From positions 186,001 through 250,000 of the forward strand of contig NZ_CP027194.1 of assembly GCF_002970935.1 (NCBI RefSeq): a stretch of DNA of 64,000 bases. Direction: 5' to 3'. The position numbers and the translations under genes are program-made. Below the pieces are notes generated by a model. The model was given only the letters and a program-made list of their open reading frames with translations. It was not told the origin of the DNA and made no database searches. Numbering within the stretch: position 1 is the first letter of the stretch; each line of letters opens with the position of its first letter. Shown in pieces: positions 8,257 to 17,147 of the stretch. The stretch comes from Lactobacillus sp. CBA3606. Its GTDB lineage: Bacteria; Bacillota; Bacilli; Lactobacillales; Lactobacillaceae.

Positions 8257-8616
8257 ATGAATAAAATTAAAGTAGTTATTCAAAATAAAATATTCTGGGT
8301 CAGTTTATCTGAAAATGCAGTTGTGACTGATATCAAAAAACAATTCCCATTAACTTTGACGCTGAATCGAAGTGGTATTAATGAGTATTATAAGCCATTA
8401 CCCAGCAAAGTTGCGGCAACTGCCATTGGTACTAGTCAAGTGAAAGCGGGTTTCGTTTATTATTTTGCGGGGCGTAATGCATTTTCACTCAACTTTGCTG
8501 ATCTAAATATCGCGCCTTATCAAGTTATTGAACCTGGTCGTTTTGACGATGCGACCGCAAGTCAATATTTAGCAAAAGGACCGCAACTGATTACAGTGAC
8601 GGTTTCGGAAAAATAA
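8257..8616 (+). CDS. Cyclophilin-like fold protein
   Basis: This 119-residue protein matches the bacterial cyclophilin-like family in pattern: KIKVVIQNKIFWVSL at the start, PLTLTLNRSGINEYYKPLP in the middle, then KAGFVYYFAGRNAFSLNF and a closing GRFDD segment. The family's function is not settled; some members sit with redox or stress genes, as here. ATG 8257 follows AGGAGG at 8243-8248. An earlier in-frame ATG at 8218 overlaps the promoter and is unlikely. Confidence 0.75.
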   Translation: MNKIKVVIQNKIFWVSLSENAVVTDIKKQFPLTLTLNRSGINEYYKPLPSKVAATAIGTSQVKAGFVYYFAGRNAFSLNFADLNIAPYQVIEPGRFDDATASQYLAKGPQLITVTVSEK

Positions 8617-8630
8617 AATTAAAATAAAGC

Positions 8631-8666
8631 TGGCCTTATAGTAACTTGAATGGGTTACGCTATAGT
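8631..8666 (+). promoter_or_regulatory. MerR-type dyad promoter upstream of the 8748 gene
   Basis: TGGCCT (8631), an imperfect dyad CCTT-N12-ATGG (8634-8653), TACGCT at 8656 and TATAGT at 8661 follow the same design as the sites at 7326 and 8193. The AGTAACT core matches the 8193 site. Confidence 0.5.
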
Positions 8667-8747
8667 CATCAACTAGTCAGTAGTAGTTTAGCTAAATTAT
8701 TTGAATTGAAACTGTTATTAATTAACACTGTGATGGAGGAATGAATT

Positions 8748-9353
8748 ATGACAAATATTTTAATTATTGGGGCAACAGGTACGGTTGGTAGCACGACTCG
8801 GCAATATTTCTTAGATCATACTGACGACCAATTAACTTTGATGGCTCGGCATACCCAGCGATTAGGTCAGATTGACACGAACCGTGAAAAAGTTATTGCT
8901 GGTAGTGTAACTGATTCGACGGCACTTCAAAATGCCTTGGCTGGTCAAGACGTTGTATTTGCTGCATTAAGCGGTAATTTGCGTCAGATGGCACAAGCCC
9001 TAATTGCAGGTATGGACGAAGTGGGTGTGAAACGGCTCTTATTCATTACGTCAATGGGTATCTACAATGAAATTCCGGCTTCGATGGGTGCCAGTGGTAA
9101 TCTGGTTGCCAATCCAATGTTGAAAACTTATCGGGATGCGGCCGATGTTATCGCTGCTTCTGACTTGAATTATACGACGATTCGTCCTGGATGGTTTGAC
9201 GGTGGGGCTGATATTGATTATCAGGTCACCCGTAAAGGTGAACCATTTGGGGGTCACAATGTCTCGGTGACCAGCATTGCTGATTTAGTCGTAAAATTGG
9301 CGCATGATGATAACTATGGCGCGCGTGATAGTCTAGGAATTAATCGTCGATAA
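8748..9353 (+). CDS. NmrA-like NAD(P)-binding protein
   Basis: The 201-residue protein begins with the NADP-binding glycine motif IIGATGTVGSTTRQYF and continues as an atypical short-chain dehydrogenase (FITSMGIYNEIP, TTIRPGWFDGG). It is a distant paralogue of the 7428 product. Related proteins act as NAD(P)H-dependent quinone or flavin reductases or as redox sensors; the actual substrate is unknown. GGAGGAATGAATT places the ATG at 8748 well. Confidence 0.8.
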   Translation: MTNILIIGATGTVGSTTRQYFLDHTDDQLTLMARHTQRLGQIDTNREKVIAGSVTDSTALQNALAGQDVVFAALSGNLRQMAQALIAGMDEVGVKRLLFITSMGIYNEIPASMGASGNLVANPMLKTYRDAADVIAASDLNYTTIRPGWFDGGADIDYQVTRKGEPFGGHNVSVTSIADLVVKLAHDDNYGARDSLGINRR

Positions 9354-9386
9354 GAAAGGTTGCTAGGCAAAATACCAAATAAAGTT

Positions 9387-9592
9387 GTACCACAAGAGAA
9401 TTGCTAACCTTTTCCATGTTGATTTCAATGCGTGGGGCTGATTCACAAGTGAAAGGACATATTGCTGCTAATGCCAATGTTGGCAATAGTAAGCAATTGT
9501 TAATTGATGTTATTACGGTGTTACTGCCATTTATTGGCTAGCCACGTGTGTTGACTGCGCTTAGTCTATTAAATGAAATTATTGAAAAGTAG
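9387..9592 (+). pseudogene. Decayed carboxymuconolactone decarboxylase family gene
   Basis: One frame reads TRELLTFSMLISMRGADSQ followed by VKGHIAANANVGNS, IDVITVLLPFIG, stop (TAG 9539-9541), PRVLTALSLLNEI, stop (9590-9592). This matches the C-terminal half of carboxymuconolactone decarboxylase/AhpD-like proteins, with the in-frame stop where the family has the Tyr of GYPR. The N-terminal half and a start codon are missing. The stop codon is in phase with the rest, so decay is by substitution plus 5' loss. Confidence 0.75.
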
Positions 9593-9601
9593 GTCGTTAT
9601 T

Positions 9602-9967
9602 ATGGAAAAGAACAAAGCGATTGATGGTTATCGACAATTTAATGTTGCCATGAGAAACAGTGATGTAACCACATTAAAACAATTACTGTCATCTGATTTT
9701 ACGTTGACGCATATGAGTGGATTTGTCCAACCCATTGATCAATGGTTGGCTCAAATTGCGAATGGACAAATGCATTATTTTTCATCAAGAGAACAGTCTG
9801 TTAATGCTCGTGCCATAAAAAATGGTTGGCAAGTAACGGGAAATAATATCGTCAATGCTCAAATTAATCGCGGCATCCGAACTGATTGGCAGTTACATAC
9901 CGTTATGGAAATTATTGAAAAAGATGGGATTCCTGTAATTCAGAAAGCGGTAGTAACGCCATATTAA
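9602..9967 (+). CDS. NTF2-like (SnoaL/DUF4440-type) protein
   Basis: The 121-residue protein fits the NTF2-like fold: an N-terminal helix followed by LLSSDFTLTHMSGFVQPIDQWL, a mid-chain strand region and a closing WQLHTVMEIIEKDG. Members include small isomerases and many uncharacterised ligand-binding proteins. It starts 10 nt after the decayed decarboxylase, which may once have shared its transcript. No classic ribosome binding site is visible before ATG 9602; the remnant ends in GAAAAGTAGG, which could serve weakly. Confidence 0.65.
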   Translation: MEKNKAIDGYRQFNVAMRNSDVTTLKQLLSSDFTLTHMSGFVQPIDQWLAQIANGQMHYFSSREQSVNARAIKNGWQVTGNNIVNAQINRGIRTDWQLHTVMEIIEKDGIPVIQKAVVTPY

Positions 9968-10120
9968 AATTGTATTTGGAACCATCTATTGTGGCAACGA
10001 TCAGTTCCTACTTTAGCGGCCAAGAGCATATTTGTTAGGGTTGCTCGGCAAATGACCGGTAAAACATCAGCAAATCAGCGGCAAACTGGTCACCACCAGC
10101 GCCCACGTTAAATCAACCCA

Positions 10121-10158
10121 AAAACGACCAGCTAGCTATTACTAGGTGGTCGTTTTTT
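10121..10158 (+). terminator. Intrinsic terminator
   Basis: AAAACGACCA pairs with TGGTCGTTTT around a short loop and ends in a T run. The preceding 150 bases (9968-10120) hold no gene I can support. Confidence 0.8.
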
Positions 10159-10178
10159 GATTGGAGCGGTTAGATTAA

Positions 10179-10721
10179 TCAGTTGCCTGCTTGTCTTGGT
10201 GTATTCAGAATGAGTTGGTTTTGCAAGTGTCGAACGCGGTTGGCCGCCCGCTCTGAATTGAGTTGGCTAACTACTTGGTCGAGGGTAGTGGTGGCGGTCA
10301 TTGCCTTTTGAAACGAGTGTACTGTATAGCTGTGAAACTTAATGTGGTCGGTTGTCGTTAACTCAAACCAATTTGGTTCTAACGTTTTGGCGGCGGCTTT
10401 AATCTTTTTATCCGGCCAAACTAAATATTGCGTCGTGGCACCATGGGGGTAAATGTCAACTTGCCAGCCACGTTTAACATCAGCGACTTCTTGCCAACGC
10501 TGGATTCTTAGGTGATTGATGGCATAGTAAATAATGCTACAAATCAGTAATGACGGCTTCCTCTTTAGTTCTGCCGATGTTAACGGCATCATCACTTCTT
10601 TATGAGTTGTTGGTACTGTTTTAGATTGCGGATTAGTTGGCGTTACTGGTCTAATGGTTAACATCATGCTGATTGTTAAGATAACCAAGCCTAACCCACT
10701 AAATTTTAAACTTTTTTTCAT
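10179..10721 (-). CDS. Uncharacterised signal-anchored protein
   Basis: I do not recognise this 180-residue protein. It opens MKKSLKFSGLGLVILTISMM, a positively charged start and hydrophobic stretch typical of a signal peptide or membrane anchor, then a Pro/Thr-rich linker. The rest is a globular region with a basic, Trp-containing surface (WQEVADVKRGWQVDIYPHG). There is no lipobox Cys. It probably faces outside the membrane. It follows nnrD on the same strand after about 20 nt and may be co-transcribed. Confidence 0.6.
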   Translation of the reverse strand: MKKSLKFSGLGLVILTISMMLTIRPVTPTNPQSKTVPTTHKEVMMPLTSAELKRKPSLLICSIIYYAINHLRIQRWQEVADVKRGWQVDIYPHGATTQYLVWPDKKIKAAAKTLEPNWFELTTTDHIKFHSYTVHSFQKAMTATTTLDQVVSQLNSERAANRVRHLQNQLILNTPRQAGN

Positions 10722-10742
10722 AATTTGGAATTTACCACGCTA

Positions 10743-11567
10743 CTATTGCGCGAAATCATGCATGTATTTAGGGATAGCATGACTGATCTGATGAGGTAAG
10801 ACCACGTACTGATCTTTGGCGAAGTCATCGGCAATTGCGCTGTGTAGGTAGACGGCACTCAAAATGGCAGCCGTAAAATCAGTGAATTGACCGGCGAAAC
10901 CACCAATCATGCCGGCTAAAGTATCGCCCATGCCACCAGTTGCCATGGCTGGCGTGCCACCGAGATTCTCCCAAGCATCAGTGTCCGTATAAACGGTTGT
11001 ATGATGGGCCTTAACGACTGCAATGGCATGCAGGCGTTGTTGGGCCGCCTGATTAGCAACTGGTGTTTGGTCAGCGATTTTTAAGCCACTCAAACGTTGC
11101 CATTCCATCTGATGAGGGGTGACGACGATTTGTGCGACGGGTAAGACGGTCTGTGCTGCGGCTAATAAGGTGATTGCGGAGCCATCAATAACTAACCGTT
11201 GTTGGGGTGTCACTGTTTGTAACACGTGTTGTAACAACTGAGCCGCTAAAGGTTCGGTGCCGAGTCCAGGACCAATAACAATAACACCCATGGTCGGTAA
11301 TAACGCTAATACAGCCGTTGTTTGGGTATAATCTAATACCATTGCTTCTGGCAGATGGGCGTGTAAGCTAGTAAAATTACTGGCGGCCGTGGCTACTGTG
11401 ACTAAGCCGGCTCCACTATAAGTGGCAGCCATTGCGGCCATGATAATGGCCCCGCCGAAGTTTTCATTACCACCAATTAACATGACCCGACCAAATGTCC
11501 CTTTATAAGAGTCAACCGGCCGTTTGATAATTGTATGGCGGACTAGTGCTGATGTGATTGGTTTCAA
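10743..11567 (-). CDS. nnrD: ADP-dependent NAD(P)H-hydrate dehydratase
   Basis: The 274-residue protein repairs hydrated NADH/NADPH by ATP- or ADP-driven dehydration. It is the stand-alone C-terminal half of the YjeF family and has the ribokinase-like fold. Diagnostic segments are GRVMLIGGNENFGGAIIMAA near the start and NLGGTPAMATGGMGDTLAG near residue 210, which carries the catalytic Asp. The epimerase partner (NnrE) is not fused here. Length is normal. Confidence 0.93.
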   Translation of the reverse strand: MKPITSALVRHTIIKRPVDSYKGTFGRVMLIGGNENFGGAIIMAAMAATYSGAGLVTVATAASNFTSLHAHLPEAMVLDYTQTTAVLALLPTMGVIVIGPGLGTEPLAAQLLQHVLQTVTPQQRLVIDGSAITLLAAAQTVLPVAQIVVTPHQMEWQRLSGLKIADQTPVANQAAQQRLHAIAVVKAHHTTVYTDTDAWENLGGTPAMATGGMGDTLAGMIGGFAGQFTDFTAAILSAVYLHSAIADDFAKDQYVVLPHQISHAIPKYMHDFAQ

Positions 11568-11693
11568 AATAACGCCAGCTTTCTTATTTTAGTCGAGTAT
11601 ACCATGATTATTGAGACCGGTTGCGTCTGATTATTAAGTTAGCGTGACCTATGCTAAAATTAAGGTATTAATACTTTTGGGAGGAACCAATAG

Positions 11694-13097
11694 ATGACAA
11701 TTGATTGGCAAGCACTAGCGGCTGAACACAAAGCGGATTATTTAACTGACTTAACGACCATGTTACGCGTACCGAGTTTTCGAGATGATAGTCAAGCAAC
11801 GGCAGAGGCACCTTTAGGGCCAGGCCCCAAAGCAGCTTTAACCACGTTCTTAGCGATTGCGGCACGTGATGGCTTTAAGACAAAAAATATCGATAACTTA
11901 GTGGGTTATGCGGAATATGGCGAAGGCGATGAAACGTTGGCAGTTTTAGCTCATGTTGATGAGATGCCTGCTGGTAATGGTTGGGATACCGATCCTTTTG
12001 AACCGACGATTAAAGATGGTAAGCTCTATGCACGTGGGGCTTCTGATGATAAAGGCCCGGGTATGGCAGCTTACTATGGCTTAAAATTAGTTAAAGAATT
12101 AGGGTTAAAATTAAATAAAAAAGTTCGGTTTATTGTTGGTACTGATGAAGAAAGCAATTGGACTGGGATGAAGCGTTACTTTGAAGTGGAACCAGCGCCA
12201 ACGTTAGGATTTTCACCGGATGCGGAATTTCCATTAATCAATGGTGAAAAAGGTAATGTTAGCTTACAAGTTCACTTTGGTACCACGGATACCGGTGATT
12301 TTAACTTAGTTTCATTTGATTCTGGGCTACGTGAAAACATGGTGCCACGTGAAGCAGTCGCAGTTGTGACTACTTCGGCTAATGAACAATTAGCTGCTGA
12401 TTTTACGGCATTCTTGGATCAACAACCGGTTACTGGTGAATTAAAAGTAGTTGCTGACGGGGTTCAACTAGAAGTGATTGGTAAAGCGGCGCATGGCATG
12501 GAACCTAAAAACGGCATCAATGCCGGGACTTACCTTGCAAGTTTCTTAAATCAATATCCTTTTGCTGGTGATGCACGAGACTTTCTAGCATTTACTGCCA
12601 ATCAATTACATGATGACTCACGGGTGCATCAATTAGGACTCGCTTTTACGGATGAAGTGATGGGTGATTTGACGATGAACGTCGGCTTATTGCACTTTGA
12701 CCACCAAGCTGGTGGCGACTTAACCTTAAATTTCCGTTATCCTAAGGGGATTGAACCACAAGAATTAACGGCTGGCGTCCAAGCTAAATTACCCGCACAG
12801 GCGACGGTTAGCCAAGGTGACTTTATGGTACCGCACTACGTTGATCCCGAAGATCCGATTGTTAAGGATTTAATGGCTGTTTATCGGCGCCAAACGGGTG
12901 ATCATGACTCACAACCAGAAATTGTGGGCGGTGGGACGTACGGCCGGATGATGAAGCGTGGCGTGGCTTTTGGGGCTTTATTCCCCCACACTGAAGATAC
13001 GATGCATCAAGCGAATGAATTTCAACCAGTTGATGACCTGATGGCTGCAATGGCGATCTATGGAGAATCAATTGCCGTCTTAGCGACAGACAAGTAA
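11694..13097 (+). CDS. pepV: Dipeptidase PepV (M20 metallopeptidase)
   Basis: The 467-residue cytoplasmic peptidase cleaves a broad range of dipeptides and is characteristic of lactobacilli. The two-zinc site is visible: HVD in VLAHVDEMPAGNGWDTDPF, ARGASDDKGPG, GTDEESNW, SPDAEFP and the late FPHTEDTMHQ. The start at ATG 11694 follows GGGAGGAACC. The gene stands alone before uspA, which begins 34 nt downstream with its own ribosome binding site. Confidence 0.96.
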   Translation: MTIDWQALAAEHKADYLTDLTTMLRVPSFRDDSQATAEAPLGPGPKAALTTFLAIAARDGFKTKNIDNLVGYAEYGEGDETLAVLAHVDEMPAGNGWDTDPFEPTIKDGKLYARGASDDKGPGMAAYYGLKLVKELGLKLNKKVRFIVGTDEESNWTGMKRYFEVEPAPTLGFSPDAEFPLINGEKGNVSLQVHFGTTDTGDFNLVSFDSGLRENMVPREAVAVVTTSANEQLAADFTAFLDQQPVTGELKVVADGVQLEVIGKAAHGMEPKNGINAGTYLASFLNQYPFAGDARDFLAFTANQLHDDSRVHQLGLAFTDEVMGDLTMNVGLLHFDHQAGGDLTLNFRYPKGIEPQELTAGVQAKLPAQATVSQGDFMVPHYVDPEDPIVKDLMAVYRRQTGDHDSQPEIVGGGTYGRMMKRGVAFGALFPHTEDTMHQANEFQPVDDLMAAMAIYGESIAVLATDK

Positions 13098-13131
13098 GCA
13101 ACTAGGCACTATAATTTGAGGAGGCTATCCT

Positions 13132-13638
13132 ATGACCCAATATAAAAAGATTCTCGTTGGTATCGATACTTCTGAACAATCACAACTTGCCCTAGATAAA
13201 GCAATTGCGATTGCGAGTCAAAATCAAGCCACTTTAGACATTGTGACGATTATTAACACGGAAAAGTTTATCGGCATTACACAAGGACCAATGGGGTTTG
13301 GTGCCACGAATCCCCAAATTTTAGATGACCTAACAACTGATTTAAAGGCGAACTTGGCCGCTGCTCGTCAGACCGCTGAAAAAGCTGGTGTGACTGAGGT
13401 CCGGGTGCATTTGCATTCTGGTAATTCCAAGTTGCTATTGGCGACGACATTACCGGAACTGTATGGCAACGATTTAATTATTGTTGGCGCTACGGGTCTA
13501 AATGCCATTTCTCGTATCTTGATTGGATCGAATGCGGCCTATGTGGTTCGCAATGCGGCTTGCGATACGTTGATTGTCCGAACTGATTTGAACCAACAGG
13601 CGGTTGCACAGCAAAAACGGTTGATCCGCAAACTTTAA
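13132..13638 (+). CDS. Universal stress protein, UspA family
   Basis: The 168-residue protein starts ILVGIDTSEQSQLALDKAI and carries the ATP-binding G-x2-G-x9-G-S motif in GATGLNAISRILIGSNAAY, so it is of the nucleotide-binding UspA type. Such proteins support survival of acid, starvation or oxidative stress. ATG 13132 follows GAGGAGG. Confidence 0.93.
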   Translation: MTQYKKILVGIDTSEQSQLALDKAIAIASQNQATLDIVTIINTEKFIGITQGPMGFGATNPQILDDLTTDLKANLAAARQTAEKAGVTEVRVHLHSGNSKLLLATTLPELYGNDLIIVGATGLNAISRILIGSNAAYVVRNAACDTLIVRTDLNQQAVAQQKRLIRKL

Positions 13639-13660
13639 TAGCAGTTCATGTTGTGAATAT

Positions 13661-13694
13661 AGAGTTTGGGCTTAAAATCCCAAGCTCTTTTTTG
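13661..13694 (+). terminator. Intrinsic terminator after uspA
   Basis: AGAG-TTTGGG pairs with CCCAAG-CTCT, followed by a T run. Confidence 0.75.
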
Positions 13695-13813
13695 ATTATC
13701 GGCGGTTGCCTTTGGTGCTGAAAAAAATGACTATCAGGTGGTGTAATCGGGCAATTACGAGTATTATGTGAGGATAACGATTTGTTAAATTTTAGTTATT
13801 AGGAAGATAATCA

Positions 13814-15859
13814 ATGTCAGGATTCTATACGGTTGCCGGGCTCTTATTGGGTGTTGTCGGCGCCAATATTTTAAAACGTTTTTTACCAATGGTACCGGAA
13901 GTTTTTATTTTAATCGTCACGGGAATTGGTCTATCCTTTGTGCCAATATTAAAGGGGACTAGCCTAGAACCTGAATTTTTTATGTTAGTCTTTATTGCCC
14001 CATTGATGTTTATTGATGGGCAAAAGCAATCTTTTAACACTATTCGGTCAAAATTTCGTGGCATCTTATTAATGTCAGTTGTTTTGGCAGTGGTAACTGT
14101 GGGTGCGGTGGGGGTGACCGCCAATGGTATTGAGGGCCAGTGGACCTTGCCGCTAGCCCTAGCGCTGGCGGCAATTGTGACCCCAACGGATGCCTTAGCC
14201 GTAGAATCACTAACGCGTGATCGCGACATGCCAGCAGGGGTTGAGGATGCTTTGTCGTTGGAGTCGCTATTTAACGATGCTACTGGGTTAGTTTTATTGG
14301 ATTTAGCACTGTCAGTCTTGACTAAAGGTACGTTTTCACTGGCGAACGGGATTGGTCATTTCTTATTCGTTGCGATTGGCGGCATTTTAATCGGTGGTCT
14401 GGGTGGCCTAGGCTTAGTGATGTTACGCTATAAGTTAAATCGAATGGGAAACAATCCCGAAATCATCACGATTCCAATTAGTTTATTAACCCCTTTTTTA
14501 ATTTATTTATTAGCTGAACACTTTGGCACGTCAGGCATTTTGGCGGTCGTCGCAACCGGGATTGAACATAACTGGGAGGCTAATCGCCTACGCTTAACTT
14601 CCACCAATGTTCAATTGGCAACGAAAGTGATCTGGACGGTAATTACGGATGTTTTGAATGATGGGGTCTTTTTATTTCTAGGGTTATCACTACCTTCAAT
14701 CTGGCAAGATATTCGGCAGTTAGGGTGGGGGTCGACACTGAACTTAGTTGGGTTAAGTGTCTTTATTTATGGGGTCATGTTTGTCGTGCGCTATGTTTGG
14801 TCAGTGACTAATCGCGATATTCACAGGGTCTTTTGGCCACAGCAATCTAAGTCACAGAATCGGTTTAATGCCCGGATTTTTGCTATCAGTGGCGTTCATG
14901 GTTCGATGACACTAGCGCTGGCGTTCTCGTTGCCTAAAACCTTGGGCGGGCAGCCTTTTCCGTATCGTAATGAAATTATTATTTTGACCACGCTAGTTAT
15001 TTTAATTAGCATGTTGGTCAGTGCGGTGATTTTACCAGTTATTTTGCCTAAAAAGGTTGACGCCTATACTGCAGATGAGGTCGACCACGTTCGGAATAAA
15101 ATGGTTGATTTTGCGATTCTACAAATGCGGGCCACGATTGATGATCATATGATACGAGAGCTGTTAACTGATCAGTTACAGTCGCAAAAAAATAGTGAGG
15201 TTACCAGCAATCGTCACAATTTATCCAATAATTTTTATTTGCTATTTGATGAAACGAAAAGCTTGATTGATGCTTTTATTCATAGTGCGACAGTGACAGC
15301 TAATTATAGTAGTCAAAGTATTAATCGCTATGATCGACTTGTTAATCGCTTACTGGTGGAACAGCATCGTTTTAAATTCAAGCATCGGCTAAAACATCTG
15401 GAAAAAGAAGTGATTTGGCATACGAAGAATGGCGTCTTTACGCAACGACAACGCCGTTCGTTTCGAGATCACCGCTTAAGGACTGATACCGATTATGCTG
15501 CTAAGGTCCAAAACTGGCAAGCCACGCGCCAAGACTTATTAAGGTTGAATCAAGCCGTCATCAAAGAAGCTGATCAGTATTTAGATGAGGTGCTACGGGC
15601 CCGGCTGGTACAACAGCATAGTGATAACAATTATATTTACATGGTACAAAAGACGATTGACCGCTTCTTTGAAGGTATTCAACATGAATATCAACCCGAA
15701 ATGCAACCGATTGATGCCGATTATTATGTACGCGCCTTTCAGTATGAGTATGACTTTATTCAGCGAGGAATTGATCAAGGGTTTATCACCAAAGCCGTTG
15801 CTAGTAAGCTATATACCGAAATTAATCAAGCGCAATTATTACGGATTCAAATTAATTGA
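13814..15859 (+). CDS. CPA1 (NhaP-type) cation/proton antiporter
   Basis: The 681-residue protein has about 12 membrane helices in its first 420 residues. The ion-binding region is visible as ATPTDALAVESLTRDRDMP-like sequence (IVTPTDALAVESL) and SLFNDATGLVLLDLAL, the paired Asp motif of sodium/proton exchangers. A long hydrophilic, basic C-terminal half (from about 430) is cytoplasmic and probably regulatory. The likely job is sodium or potassium export against protons for pH or salt balance; ion choice cannot be read. The start follows AGGAAGATA. Confidence 0.88.
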   Translation: MSGFYTVAGLLLGVVGANILKRFLPMVPEVFILIVTGIGLSFVPILKGTSLEPEFFMLVFIAPLMFIDGQKQSFNTIRSKFRGILLMSVVLAVVTVGAVGVTANGIEGQWTLPLALALAAIVTPTDALAVESLTRDRDMPAGVEDALSLESLFNDATGLVLLDLALSVLTKGTFSLANGIGHFLFVAIGGILIGGLGGLGLVMLRYKLNRMGNNPEIITIPISLLTPFLIYLLAEHFGTSGILAVVATGIEHNWEANRLRLTSTNVQLATKVIWTVITDVLNDGVFLFLGLSLPSIWQDIRQLGWGSTLNLVGLSVFIYGVMFVVRYVWSVTNRDIHRVFWPQQSKSQNRFNARIFAISGVHGSMTLALAFSLPKTLGGQPFPYRNEIIILTTLVILISMLVSAVILPVILPKKVDAYTADEVDHVRNKMVDFAILQMRATIDDHMIRELLTDQLQSQKNSEVTSNRHNLSNNFYLLFDETKSLIDAFIHSATVTANYSSQSINRYDRLVNRLLVEQHRFKFKHRLKHLEKEVIWHTKNGVFTQRQRRSFRDHRLRTDTDYAAKVQNWQATRQDLLRLNQAVIKEADQYLDEVLRARLVQQHSDNNYIYMVQKTIDRFFEGIQHEYQPEMQPIDADYYVRAFQYEYDFIQRGIDQGFITKAVASKLYTEINQAQLLRIQIN

Positions 15860-15868
15860 AACGTTATT

Positions 15869-15910
15869 GATCTACTCTATCGGTTAAAACGATGTTGTAG
15901 ATCTTTTTTA
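15869..15910 (+). terminator. Intrinsic terminator after the antiporter
   Basis: GATCTAC (15869-15875) pairs with GTAGATC (15897-15903), followed by six T. Confidence 0.75.
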
Positions 15911-16034
15911 ATATTTACATAAGTTATACATGAATTTTACAGCAATACGACAGGATTGACACGTTTATCTGGCATGATTTAAGAAGTGGCTCGCGCATCA
16001 GAATTACAACTAAATTGTGGGGAGTGAAGACGTT

Positions 16035-17147
16035 ATGGGAATTGAATTACGGGATGTTACCAAGACGTATAATCAGACAGAACCACCAGTATTAACAGCA
16101 ATTAATGCTGAGATTCAGGATGGTGAGTTATTTGTGATTGTCGGGCCATCCGGGTGTGGTAAGAGTACGTTACTGCGGATGATTGCGGGAATTATTCCAA
16201 TTTCAGCAGGCGTGTTAAAGATTAATCAACAGGTGATGAACGATGTTTCACCAAAAGATCGGCAATTATCAATGGTTTTTCAAAGCTATGCGCTCTTTCC
16301 CTTTTTAAACGTGGCCGATAATGTTGCTTTTGGTTTAAAAGCCCGAAAAGTTGCGGTTGCTGAACGGCGGCGCCGGGTTGATGAGGCTTTAGCTTTGGTA
16401 GATTTAACCAAATATCGAGACCGGAAACCGCGAGAGCTTTCTGGCGGTCAACGCCAACGGGTGGCCTTAGCTCGAGCAATTGCGAGTGATGCTAAAATTT
16501 GCTTGATGGATGAACCGCTATCTAATCTTGATGCACAATTACGGGTGCAAATGCGGTCTGAAATCCGTCAGTTGCAACGAAAATTAGGGTTAACCCTGAT
16601 TTATGTCACGCATGACCAAACGGAGGCTATGACGATGGCTGATCATGTGATGGTTTTAAATGACCAGCATGTGCAACAGATTGAGACGCCATTAGGGCTT
16701 TATAACCAGCCAGCAAATCAATTTGTCGCCCAGTTTTTCGGCACGCCCCAACTCAATCTATTGCCAGCAATATGTCGTGATTCTGAAACTAAGCCAACTT
16801 TAGTTGTGGCTGATACTATTCAAGTCACTTTAACGACGTCAATACCAGCGGGAACGTATACAGTCGGTATTCGACCGAATCAATTAGCCGTGACCGCCGT
16901 GACGACACCGATCGCTGGTAATGCCACTGTCGTCAATGTCGAAGTGTTAGGCGATCAGACCATTGTGGCAGTCGTCATGGATAATGGGGCGGAAGTGCGC
17001 ATTGTTAAAAACGGTCAAGCAATCTTAACATTAGCGCAACGAGTCACCGTCACTGCCTTAGGCCCAGTCCTCATCTTTGGAGCGGATCAAACTTTAATTA
17101 TGGCACAAGGAGGGTCAAGCGATGATCAACTCGTTACGCTCAACTAA
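16035..17147 (+). CDS. ugpC: Glycerol-3-phosphate ABC importer, ATP-binding subunit
   Basis: The 370-residue ATPase belongs to the sugar-type CUT1 group: Walker A GPSGCGKST, signature LSGGQRQRVALARA, Walker B LMDEPLSNLD, then a C-terminal TOBE/OB regulatory domain from about 240. It heads a ugpC-A-E-B-glpQ cluster, which points to glycerol-3-phosphate or glycerophosphodiester uptake. GTG 16017 precedes the GGGGAG ribosome binding site, so ATG 16035 is preferred. Both permease genes downstream are broken, so it may now serve another sugar importer or none. Confidence 0.88.
   Translation: MGIELRDVTKTYNQTEPPVLTAINAEIQDGELFVIVGPSGCGKSTLLRMIAGIIPISAGVLKINQQVMNDVSPKDRQLSMVFQSYALFPFLNVADNVAFGLKARKVAVAERRRRVDEALALVDLTKYRDRKPRELSGGQRQRVALARAIASDAKICLMDEPLSNLDAQLRVQMRSEIRQLQRKLGLTLIYVTHDQTEAMTMADHVMVLNDQHVQQIETPLGLYNQPANQFVAQFFGTPQLNLLPAICRDSETKPTLVVADTIQVTLTTSIPAGTYTVGIRPNQLAVTAVTTPIAGNATVVNVEVLGDQTIVAVVMDNGAEVRIVKNGQAILTLAQRVTVTALGPVLIFGADQTLIMAQGGSSDDQLVTLN

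Noticed and set aside
9968-10120. Protein remnant ending MTGKTSANQRQTGHH
   Set aside because: Short open stretches with stops on all sides and no family resemblance.
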